In this document: positions 6,705 through 13,506 of the stretch, piece by piece
Layout of the letters: each line of letters starts with the position of its first letter
Position numbering within the stretch: the stretch's first letter is position 1
Assembly (NCBI GenBank): GCA_050742255.1
Contig: JBOGHU010000058.1
Coordinates: 1 to 22,352 of the forward strand
Direction of reading: 5' to 3'
Length of the DNA: 22,352 nucleotides
Origin: JBOGHU01 sp050742255
GTDB taxonomy: Bacteria; Actinomycetota; Acidimicrobiia; Acidimicrobiales; CADCSY01
Notes under the pieces: generated by a model
Told to the model about the DNA's origin: nothing
The model's database searches: none
The model's input: only the letters and a program-made list of their open reading frames with translations
Position numbers and translations under genes: made by a program

Positions 6705-7103
6705 GTGGGCTTCGCCCTGGTCGGCTCGCTCGTGCCCAGGGCGCTCGGGGTGGGCTACGACGCCATCGGCGACGTGCTCAACACCAGGCTCGCCCTCGGG
6801 GCCGTCGCCGTCCTGGGGGACGGGGTCGCCGACACCGAGCCGCTGCTGGACCACGCCCGCCGCCAGCCGGTCACCGTCGGGCCCGAGGACCTGGCCCGGC
6901 GCGCCCTCGAGCTCATGGTCGTGGAGCAGGTGGAGCGGGTCCCGGTGGCCGCCGACGGTCGCCTGGTGGGCATCTGCACCCGCACCGACATCCTCCACGT
7001 CCGCCGCCACCAGCTCGAGCAGGAGCAGGTCCAGGTCGGGTACCGGCCCCGCCGGGCCCTGTCCCTCCCCTGGCGGCGGGGCCGCCTGCCCACGCCACCC
7101 TGA
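6705..7103 (+). pseudogene. Internally deleted ClC chloride channel / CBS-domain remnant
   Basis: The open frame from GTG 6705 begins with VGFALVGSLVPRALGVGYDA followed by IGDVLNTRLALG. I recognise this as the mid-part of ClC chloride channels, normally followed by a membrane helix and the GSGTSGG-type selectivity loop. Here it runs straight into ARRQPVTVGPEDLARRALEL and then ERVPVAADGRLVGICTRTDI, which is the second CBS domain at the C-terminus of CBS-bearing ClC proteins. The channel's N-terminal half, the rest of its pore and the first CBS domain are missing; 132 codons remain of roughly 600. The surviving frame has no internal stop and normal codon use, so a small CBS protein might still be made. 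I judge decay by internal deletion more likely than a functional gene. Confidence 0.6.
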
Positions 7104-7116
7104 GCCCGGCGGGCAG

Positions 7117-7146
7117 GGGTTTGCGGGCGGGCCCGCCCGGAAACCC
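7117..7146. terminator. 30-bp near-perfect hairpin, candidate terminator
   Basis: The 15-nt arms GGGTTTGCGGGCGGG and CCCGCCCGGAAACCC pair with one mismatch and no spacer. The hairpin begins 14 nt after the stop of the ClC/CBS remnant and ends 7 nt before the lipoprotein start. There is no T run, as is common for actinobacterial hairpin terminators. It also overlaps the place where the lipoprotein's promoter should lie. Confidence 0.5.
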
Positions 7147-7153
7147 TCCATCG

Positions 7154-7576
7154 GTGCGCCCGACCGTGCTGAGCCTGGCCGTGGCCGCCGCCGTCGTCGC
7201 CGTCGCCTGCGGGAGGGGCGGCCCCACCACCGAGGCGGGCGGGCCCCCGCCCGAGGGGCCCGCCGCCCAGCCCTTCCCCGACGTGGTCGACGTCGAGGTG
7301 ACCCCCACCGGCGAGCGGACCTACCGGTTCTCGGTGACCCTCAGCTCCCCCTACGACTCCGAGGAGCGCTACGCCGACGCCTGGCGGGTGGTCGGCCCCG
7401 ACGGCGCCGAGTACGGCGTCCGCCCGCTGGCCCACCCCCACGCCGGCGAGCAGCCATTCACCCGCTCCCTCGACGGCATCCGCGTCCCTGAGGGCGTGGA
7501 CCGGGTGACCGTGGAGGGCAGGGACAAGGAGAACGGCTACGGCGGGGAGACGGTCACCGTCGACATCCCGTCCTGA
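7154..7576 (+). CDS. Small secreted lipoprotein of unknown function
   Basis: 140 residues starting at GTG 7154 (MRPTVLSLAV...), which gives a clean lipoprotein signal ending VVAVAC with the lipidated cysteine at about residue 19. The longer frame from 7121 would add 11 residues encoded partly inside the hairpin and is less likely. A Pro/Gly linker follows, then a roughly 95-residue domain that looks all-beta: VVDVEVTP, TYRFSVTLSSPYDS, YADAWRVVGPDG, GVRPLAHPHAGEQPFTRSL, VDRVTVEGRD and TVTVDIPS. The even strand spacing suggests an immunoglobulin-like sandwich. The HPHAGEQPFTR loop could bind metal, which would suit the neighbouring zinc genes, but that is speculation. I do not recognise a named family. 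It converges on treZ with an 11-bp gap. Confidence 0.75.
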   Translation: MRPTVLSLAVAAAVVAVACGRGGPTTEAGGPPPEGPAAQPFPDVVDVEVTPTGERTYRFSVTLSSPYDSEERYADAWRVVGPDGAEYGVRPLAHPHAGEQPFTRSLDGIRVPEGVDRVTVEGRDKENGYGGETVTVDIPS

Positions 7577-7587
7577 CCCCGCCGCCC

Positions 7588-9327
7588 TCACCTGGCCGGG
7601 CCGCACACCACCACCGAGTCGGGGGGGAGGGTGGCCGTCCCGTCGCCGACCCTCACCGCCGGGTCCGAGGCTGCCAGCGCCCCCCCGGGCCGGCCCGGGC
7701 CCAGGTCCACGGTGACCTCGGCTGCGCCCAGGTTGGCGGCAACCGTCACCGGTCCCCGCTCCACCGCCAGCCAGCCCGCCTCCTCGTCGCAGCGGGCCCG
7801 CACCCGGTCGAGGCGGCCGTCACGGAGGGCCGGGGTGCGCCGGCGCAGGGCGATCAGCTCCCGGTACCAGCCCAGGAGCTCGGCGTGGGGGGACCGCCGG
7901 CGCTGCTCCCAGTCTAGCTTGGAGCGCTCGAAGGTGGCCGGGTCCTGGGGGTCGGGGACATCGTCGGCGGCCCAGCCGAAGGCGGCGAACTCCGAGCGGC
8001 GCCCCTGGCGCACCAGCCGCCCCAGCTCGGGGTCCTGGTAGCTGGTGAAGTACTGGAAGGGTGCGGACGCGCCCCACTCCTCGCCCTGGAAGACCAGGGG
8101 GACGAACGGGGCGCACAGGTACAGGGCCGCCCCCACCCGAAGCCGGCCCGGCGGGAGGGTGGCGCTCACCCGGTCGCCGGTGGCCCGGTTGCCGACCTGG
8201 TCGTGGTTCTGCAGGTACCCGAGGAACCTCCACCCCGCCAGCCCCGAGGGGGCGCGGCCGTGGGTGCGGCCTCGGTAGGCCGACCACCGCCCGGCGTACA
8301 CCCACGCCCGGCCCAGGGCGGTGGCCAGGTCGGCGAGGGAGCCGAAGTCGCCGTAGTACCCGTCCCGCTCGCCGGTCAGCACGGCGTGGAGGGCGTGGTG
8401 GAGGTCGTCGCTCCACTGGGCCGAGAGCCCGTGGCCGCCGACCTCCCGGGGTCGGAGGACCCGGGGGTCGTTGAGGTCGGACTCGGCGATGAGGTGGAGG
8501 GGCCGGCCCACGGTGGCGGCCAGCTCCTCCACCTCGGCGGCCAGCTGCTCGAGTATGTGGGTGGCCGAGGTGTCGACGATGGCGTGGACGGCGTCGAGGC
8601 GCAGCCCGTCCAGGTGGTAGTCCCCGAGCCACGCCCGGGCGTTGTCGACGACGAAGCGCCGCACCTCGTCGCTGCCCGCCTGGTCGTAGTTGACAGCCTG
8701 GCCCCAGGGGGTGTCGTAGAAGGTGGTGAAGTAGGGCCCGAAGCGCCCCAGCTCGTTCCCCTCCGGTCCCAGGTGGTTGTACACCACGTCGAGGATCACC
8801 CCCAGGCCCCGGGCGTGGCAGGCGCTGACGAAGCGCTTCAGCCCGTCGGGACCGCCGTAGGCGTGGTGGGGGGCGTAGGGGCAGACGCCGTCGTAGCCCC
8901 AGTTGCGGGTCCCGGGGAACTCGGCCACCGGCATCACCTCCACGGCGCTGACGCCCAGCTCCACCAGGTGGTCGAGGCGGGCGATGGCCCCGTCGAAGGT
9001 GCCGGCGGGGCTGAAGGTCCCCACGTGCATCTCGTAGAGGACCGCCGAGGGCAGGTGCATCCCGGGCCAACCGCTGTCGGTCCAGGGGAAGGCGGTGTGG
9101 TCGACCACCCTGGACGGACCGTCGACCCCCCGGGGCCGGTAGGGCGAGCGGGGGTCGGGCACGGGCCCCGACCCGTCGAGGCGGAACCAGTAGTCGGTGC
9201 CGGGCCCGGCCTCGGGCACCTCCAGGGTGAACCACCCCCGGTCCCGGCGGGCCATGGGCAGGCACCGCTCCCCCAGGTCGAGCTCGACCTGCCCAGCGCG
9301 GGGGGCCCACACCGAGAAGGTGGTCAT
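7588..9327 (-). CDS. treZ: Malto-oligosyltrehalose trehalohydrolase TreZ
   Basis: 579-residue GH13 enzyme that cleaves the alpha-1,4 bond next to the terminal trehalosyl unit made by TreY, releasing free trehalose in the cytoplasm. An N-terminal CBM48-like beta domain (about 1-90, FSVWAPRAGQVELDL) precedes the TIM barrel. Catalytic residues are D245 in GLRLDAVHAI, E282 in LIAESD, and D376 in QNHDQVGNRATG, which is the TreZ-specific form of that motif. The GYDGVCPYAPHHAYGGPDGL stretch (about 144-163) is also characteristic. The C-terminal beta domain ends with PPDSVVVCGPAR. ATG 9327 overlaps the treY stop by 4 nt (ATGA), so translation is probably coupled. Confidence 0.96.
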   Translation of the reverse strand: MTTFSVWAPRAGQVELDLGERCLPMARRDRGWFTLEVPEAGPGTDYWFRLDGSGPVPDPRSPYRPRGVDGPSRVVDHTAFPWTDSGWPGMHLPSAVLYEMHVGTFSPAGTFDGAIARLDHLVELGVSAVEVMPVAEFPGTRNWGYDGVCPYAPHHAYGGPDGLKRFVSACHARGLGVILDVVYNHLGPEGNELGRFGPYFTTFYDTPWGQAVNYDQAGSDEVRRFVVDNARAWLGDYHLDGLRLDAVHAIVDTSATHILEQLAAEVEELAATVGRPLHLIAESDLNDPRVLRPREVGGHGLSAQWSDDLHHALHAVLTGERDGYYGDFGSLADLATALGRAWVYAGRWSAYRGRTHGRAPSGLAGWRFLGYLQNHDQVGNRATGDRVSATLPPGRLRVGAALYLCAPFVPLVFQGEEWGASAPFQYFTSYQDPELGRLVRQGRRSEFAAFGWAADDVPDPQDPATFERSKLDWEQRRRSPHAELLGWYRELIALRRRTPALRDGRLDRVRARCDEEAGWLAVERGPVTVAANLGAAEVTVDLGPGRPGGALAASDPAVRVGDGTATLPPDSVVVCGPAR

Positions 9328-12035
9328 CGGCCGGCGGCCCCGTGCCCGGCGACCGCCCGGCCGCCCTCGAGGCGGGCCAGCAGCGCCACCGGGAACCGGG
9401 CCAGCACGCCGGCGAGGGGGACCGGGCCGCCGCCGCCCACCACCTCCCCGCTCAGCTCGTCCCGCCAGTCGCCGGGGGGCAGCTCGACCGCGGTCTCCCC
9501 CCAGCCCCCGGCCCGGGACAGGCCCAGCGCCAGGCGGGGGACCACCGTGGCCACTCGCCCGCCCCGGCAGAACGCCACCACGTGGGACGCCGCCCGGCCC
9601 CGGGCGGCCAGGGGCCGGTACTCCCCGGCCGGGCCCGCCCCGAACACCTCGGGCAGGCGCCGGCGCAGGTGTAGGGCGGCCCGGGTGAGGGCCAGCTTGG
9701 GCAGCCCGTCGGCGGCACGGGCCCACACCTGCTCGGGCGACAGCCCGTCCAGCTCGGCCAGCAGGAGGCGGCGGCGGGCGAAGTCGACCGGGCGGCGGTT
9801 GTCGGGGTCGACCAGGCTCCAGTCCCACACCTCGGTGCCCTGGTACAGGTCGGGCACCCCGGGGGCGGTGAGCTTGACCAGCTGGGCGGCCAGGGCGGTG
9901 ACCCATCCCGGCTCCACCAGGGGGGCGACGAAGGCGTCGAGGTCGGCGAGGAAGGCCGGGTGGGCGAGGGCGCCCTCGACGAAGCGGCGCACGGCACCGT
10001 CGTAGACGGGGACGGGGTCCACCCAGCTGGTGTGGGCCTTGGCCTCCCTGGTGGCCTTCTCCACGTAGGCCAGGGCCCGCTCCACCGGCAGGGGGTGGGC
10101 GCCGACCAGGGTCTGGTACAGGAGCCACTCGAGGTTGCGGTCGGGCCAGACCTCGCCCTCGGGGGTGGTGGTGCGGTGACCCTCGTTGGCCGCCGACCAC
10201 CGGGCCACCGCGGCGGCGAAGCCCTGGGGGATCTCCGAGAGCAGCGAGGTGCGGGCCCGCACGTCCTCGCTGCGCTTGGTGTCGTGGGTGGAGGAGGCCA
10301 GCATGGCCACCGGCCAGTCCCGCTGGGCCTCGGCCATGCGGACGTGGAAGGTGGCCACGTCGGTGGCGAAGCGGCTGGGGTCGCCCCCCACCTCGTTGCG
10401 CGAGACCAGCCGGCAGAAGGTGTAGAAGGCGGTGTCCTCCACCGCCTTGGCCATGACCGCTCCGGTGACCTGCTGGAAGCGCAGCCGCAGCTCGGTGGCG
10501 GCGGGGCCGCCCAGCTCCCCCGACAGCACCGCCCCCACCAGCGCCCACAGCTCGGGGTCCAGCTCGGGGCGGCGGGCGGCGGCCCGGGACAGGGCGGCCT
10601 CGATCTGGGCCAGGTCGGCGGGACGGGCGTGGCCGGCGGGGTCGACGTAGGTGCGGTACACGGCGAACCCGGCGGCGACCTCCCCGAGCACCTCCGCCAG
10701 GTCGCGGCGGGTGAAGTCGCGGTGGCGGCGGGAAGCCTCGCACACCCCCACGAACAGGTGGCTGAGGCGGTGGAGGTCGGCCGCCAGCACGTCCCGCATG
10801 ACCTGGTGCTTGGTGGCGTGGGCCACCTCCTCCCACGCCGTGGGCTCCCCGGTGAACTCGGCGTAGGCGTCGGTGAGGGGCTCCTCGCCGGCGGGGTCGA
10901 CGAAGAGCCCACCGAGGAGGTCGAGGAAGTCGTAGCCGGTGGTGCCCTCGACCGGCCAGGGGGGCAGGCGCTCCCCGGTCCCGAGGACCTTCTCCACCAC
11001 CACCCACGCCCGCGGCGCCGCCGCCCGGAGACGACCCAGGTACCCCGCCGGGTCCACCAGCCCGTCGGGGTGGTCGACCCGCAGGCCGTCCAGCACGCCC
11101 GCGCCCACCCACTCCAGCACCAGGGCGTGGGTGTCGGCGAAGACCCGCTCGTCCTCGGTGCGCAGCCCGGCCAGGGTGGTGATGTCGAAGAAGCGCCGGT
11201 AGTCGAGCTCCTGGCCGGCGGTGCGCCAGTAGGCCAGGCGGTGGTTCTGGCGCTCGAGCAGCTCGTCGAACAGGTCGGGGTCGGCGTTCACCGCCGCCAC
11301 GGCCCCGTCCACGGCGGCGGCCAGGTCGCCGTCCTCGGCGCACAGCCGGGCCAGCTGGCGCTTGAGCACCTCCTTGTCGCGGTGGCGGGCCCCCACGCTG
11401 GCGGGATCGGTGGCGGTGGGCGCCGGCAGGGAGGCGAAGGCCCGGGCCAGGAAGGCCAGGTCGTCGGAGCCCGTCGCCGCCGCCGCCGGGGCCAGCACCA
11501 GGTCCAGCGAGCGGGGGGCCACGGGGAGGCGGTGCTCGTGGTAGCGCACGGAGAGGCTGCCGCCGTCCCGCTCCAGGCGCAGCTCGCCTGCCTCCAGCAC
11601 CCGCCCGTAGTGGTCGCCCAGCACCGGCATCAGCACGGTGTGGCGCAGCTTGGACTCCGGGGGGTCCCAGTCCACGTCGAAGTATCGGGCGTAGCGGCTG
11701 GCCGGCCCGTTCTCCAGCACGTCCTGCCACCAGGCGTTCTCGGCGGTGATGGCCATGTGGTTGGGGACGATGTCGAGCACCAGCCCCGCCGCCCCCAGGG
11801 CGGCGCAGAGGCGGGCGTGGCCGGCAGCCCCGCCCAGCTCGTCGTTGACCCGGGCGTGGTCGACCACGTCGTAGCCGTGGGTGCTGCCCGGCGCCGCCTG
11901 CAGGTACGGCGAGCAGTAGACGTGGCTGACGCCCAGGTCGGCCAGGTACGGCGCCACCGCGGCGGCGTCGTCGAAACCGAAGCCGGGCCGGAGCTGGAGC
12001 CGGTAGGTGGCCAGGGGGGTGGAGCTTCGGGCCAC
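9324..12035 (-). CDS. treY: Malto-oligosyltrehalose synthase TreY
   Basis: 903-residue GH13 intramolecular transglucosylase that turns the reducing-end alpha-1,4 bond of a maltodextrin into alpha,alpha-1,1. The N-terminus STPLATYRLQLRPGFGFDDA is diagnostic, with YCSPYLQAAPGSTHGYD at about 40-56. Catalytic residues are D321 in LRVDHPDGL, E348 in VVVEKVLG, and D585 in SSTHDTKRSEDVRAR. A long helical insertion lies between about 400 and 570, as expected for TreY. Late motifs include PGVPDLYQGTEVWDWSLVDPDNRR. The GTG start at 12035 has a -10-like CAGGAT 6 nt upstream. It leads the treY-treZ operon and is divergent from the gdh gene across a 119-bp gap holding a large palindrome. Confidence 0.97.
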   Translation of the reverse strand: MARSSTPLATYRLQLRPGFGFDDAAAVAPYLADLGVSHVYCSPYLQAAPGSTHGYDVVDHARVNDELGGAAGHARLCAALGAAGLVLDIVPNHMAITAENAWWQDVLENGPASRYARYFDVDWDPPESKLRHTVLMPVLGDHYGRVLEAGELRLERDGGSLSVRYHEHRLPVAPRSLDLVLAPAAAATGSDDLAFLARAFASLPAPTATDPASVGARHRDKEVLKRQLARLCAEDGDLAAAVDGAVAAVNADPDLFDELLERQNHRLAYWRTAGQELDYRRFFDITTLAGLRTEDERVFADTHALVLEWVGAGVLDGLRVDHPDGLVDPAGYLGRLRAAAPRAWVVVEKVLGTGERLPPWPVEGTTGYDFLDLLGGLFVDPAGEEPLTDAYAEFTGEPTAWEEVAHATKHQVMRDVLAADLHRLSHLFVGVCEASRRHRDFTRRDLAEVLGEVAAGFAVYRTYVDPAGHARPADLAQIEAALSRAAARRPELDPELWALVGAVLSGELGGPAATELRLRFQQVTGAVMAKAVEDTAFYTFCRLVSRNEVGGDPSRFATDVATFHVRMAEAQRDWPVAMLASSTHDTKRSEDVRARTSLLSEIPQGFAAAVARWSAANEGHRTTTPEGEVWPDRNLEWLLYQTLVGAHPLPVERALAYVEKATREAKAHTSWVDPVPVYDGAVRRFVEGALAHPAFLADLDAFVAPLVEPGWVTALAAQLVKLTAPGVPDLYQGTEVWDWSLVDPDNRRPVDFARRRLLLAELDGLSPEQVWARAADGLPKLALTRAALHLRRRLPEVFGAGPAGEYRPLAARGRAASHVVAFCRGGRVATVVPRLALGLSRAGGWGETAVELPPGDWRDELSGEVVGGGGPVPLAGVLARFPVALLARLEGGRAVAGHGAAGR

Positions 12036-12041
12036 GTGCCG

Positions 12042-12047
12042 ATCCTG
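12042..12047 (-). promoter_or_regulatory. Weak predicted -10 box of treYZ
   Basis: CAGGAT on the minus strand lies 6 nt before GTG 12035. It keeps only the A2 and T6 positions of a -10 hexamer, so it is weaker than the TANNNT boxes elsewhere. Its support comes from the consistent spacing across the window. Confidence 0.35.
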
Positions 12048-12089
12048 CCAGACGGTCCCCTCCGCCCGCCCACCTGGCCCGCCCTGGGG

Positions 12090-12136
12090 TTCTCCGGTCG
12101 CTCGACGTCGGCGGGCGACGTTGAGCGACCGGAGAA
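12090..12136. repeat. 47-bp near-perfect palindrome between treY and gdh
   Basis: Two 21-nt arms (12090-12110 and 12116-12136) pair with one mismatch around a 5-nt centre, GCGGG. The outer 14 nt, TTCTCCGGTCGCTC and GAGCGACCGGAGAA, are perfect complements. It sits between divergent genes, so a transcription terminator makes little sense. Its right arm contains TTGAGC, the likely -35 of gdh. It may be an operator for a dimeric regulator or a copy of a dispersed palindromic (REP-like) element. I see no second copy in the window. Confidence 0.85.
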
Positions 12137-12141
12137 GGGCT

Positions 12142-12147
12142 TACGCT
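12142..12147 (+). promoter_or_regulatory. Predicted -10 box of the glutamate dehydrogenase gene
   Basis: TACGCT lies 7 nt before ATG 12155, and TTGAGC (12121-12126) lies 15 nt upstream inside the palindrome's right arm. The same TACGCT-7-ATG arrangement precedes lgt. No ribosome binding site is visible, which fits a leaderless transcript. Confidence 0.6.
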
Positions 12148-12154
12148 CACCCGC

Positions 12155-13477
12155 ATGGCCCTCCCCACGGGCGGGTCGGCCGGGAACGTCTTCGCCGACG
12201 CCCTCTCCCGGCTCGACCAGGCCGCCCACCACGTCGACATCGACCCTGAGGTGCTGGAGCGGCTGCGCCACCCCCGGGCCGTCCTCCAGGTCTCGGTCCC
12301 GGTCCGCATGGACGACGGCTCGCTCCAGGTCTTCGCCGGGTACCGGGTCCGCCACGACGACACGCGGGGCCCGACCAAGGGGGGGATCCGCTTCCACTCC
12401 GAGGTCGACCTGGACGAGATGAAGGCCCTGGCGTTCTGGATGACGATGAAGTGCGCGGTCGTGGGTGTCCCCTTCGGAGGGGCCAAGGGCGGGGTGGTGT
12501 GCGACCCCAAGGCGCTGTCCCGGCTGGAGCTCGAACGCCTGAGCCGAGGGTTCATCGGCCAGATCCACGACTTCATCGGCCCCGAGACCGACGTGGCCGC
12601 CCCCGACGTCTACACCAACGCCATGGTCATGGGTTGGATGATGGACGAGTACTCCCGGATCCGTCGCCGGCGCACGCCCGACGTCATCACCGGCAAGCCC
12701 ATCGAGCTGGGCGGCAGCCTCGGCCGCGACGAGGCCACCGGCCGGGGGGCCTACTGCTGCGTCAAGGAGCTGGAAGCCCGGCGGGGGTGGCAGCCGTCCT
12801 CGGTCCGGGTGGCGGTGCAGGGCTTCGGCCACGCCGGCCAGCACGTGGCCGCCTGCCTGTACGCCGACGGCTACCGGGTGGTGGCGGTCAGCGACTCCCG
12901 GGGCGGGATCCACCGGCCCGAGGGCTTCGACGTCCCCAGCCTGGTCCGGACCAAGAACGACACCAGGGCCCTGAGGGCCGTCTACTGCGAGGGGTCGGTC
13001 TGCGAGACCGTCGACGCCGAGATCGTGTCCAACGCCGAGCTGCTCGAGCTCGACGTCGACCTGCTGGTCCCCGCCGCGCTGGGCAGCCAGATCACCGCCG
13101 CCAACGCCGCCCGGGTCCGGGCGCCGGTGGTGGTGGAGGTGGCCAACGGCCCGCTCACCAGCGAGGCCGACGCCGTGCTGGGGGCCAAGGGGGCCACGGT
13201 CGTGCCCGACATCCTGGCCAGCGCCGGAGGCGTCACGGTCAGCTACCTCGAGTGGGTCCAGAACCGCACCGGCCTGGCCTGGACCCTCACGGAGGTCCGC
13301 CGGCGGCTCCACCGGACCATGGCGGAGGCGTTCGCGGCCGTCTGGGACCTGTCCGTCGAGGCGGGCGTCGACCTGCGCACCGCCGCCTACGCCCAGGCCC
13401 TCCGCCGCATCGGCGCCGCGGTCGAGTCCCAGGGCACCTACGCCTGGTTCACCGAGGCCCCGGCGCCCCGCCACTGA
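12155..13477 (+). CDS. gdhA: Glu/Leu/Phe/Val dehydrogenase, probably glutamate dehydrogenase
   Basis: 440-residue enzyme expected to interconvert glutamate and 2-oxoglutarate plus ammonia with NAD(P). The substrate domain has RGPTKGGIRFH with K75, WMTMK with K99 and PFGGAKGG with K111, matching the three lysines of the glutamate dehydrogenase active site, and D151 in VAAPDVYT. The nucleotide-binding domain starts VAVQGFGHAGQHVA (about 219-232), a GxGxxG fold. NGPLTSEAD (about 330) and the C-terminal ILASAGGVTVSYLEWVQN (about 352-369) are family hallmarks. The length is normal for the 410-450-residue hexameric class. Leucine or phenylalanine dehydrogenase is less likely because those are shorter. 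It stands alone between treYZ and glgX on the other strand. Confidence 0.92.
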   Translation: MALPTGGSAGNVFADALSRLDQAAHHVDIDPEVLERLRHPRAVLQVSVPVRMDDGSLQVFAGYRVRHDDTRGPTKGGIRFHSEVDLDEMKALAFWMTMKCAVVGVPFGGAKGGVVCDPKALSRLELERLSRGFIGQIHDFIGPETDVAAPDVYTNAMVMGWMMDEYSRIRRRRTPDVITGKPIELGGSLGRDEATGRGAYCCVKELEARRGWQPSSVRVAVQGFGHAGQHVAACLYADGYRVVAVSDSRGGIHRPEGFDVPSLVRTKNDTRALRAVYCEGSVCETVDAEIVSNAELLELDVDLLVPAALGSQITAANAARVRAPVVVEVANGPLTSEADAVLGAKGATVVPDILASAGGVTVSYLEWVQNRTGLAWTLTEVRRRLHRTMAEAFAAVWDLSVEAGVDLRTAAYAQALRRIGAAVESQGTYAWFTEAPAPRH

Positions 13478-13506
13478 GGCCGGCGCCACTCAGGGGGTGG
13501 GGCCCC

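Noticed and set aside
7588..12576. Very long minus-strand open frame joining treZ to sequence upstream of gdh
   Set aside because: Only the part to 9327 is treZ. The rest is Pro/Arg/Gly-rich translation antisense or out of frame to treY and gdh, typical of GC-rich DNA.
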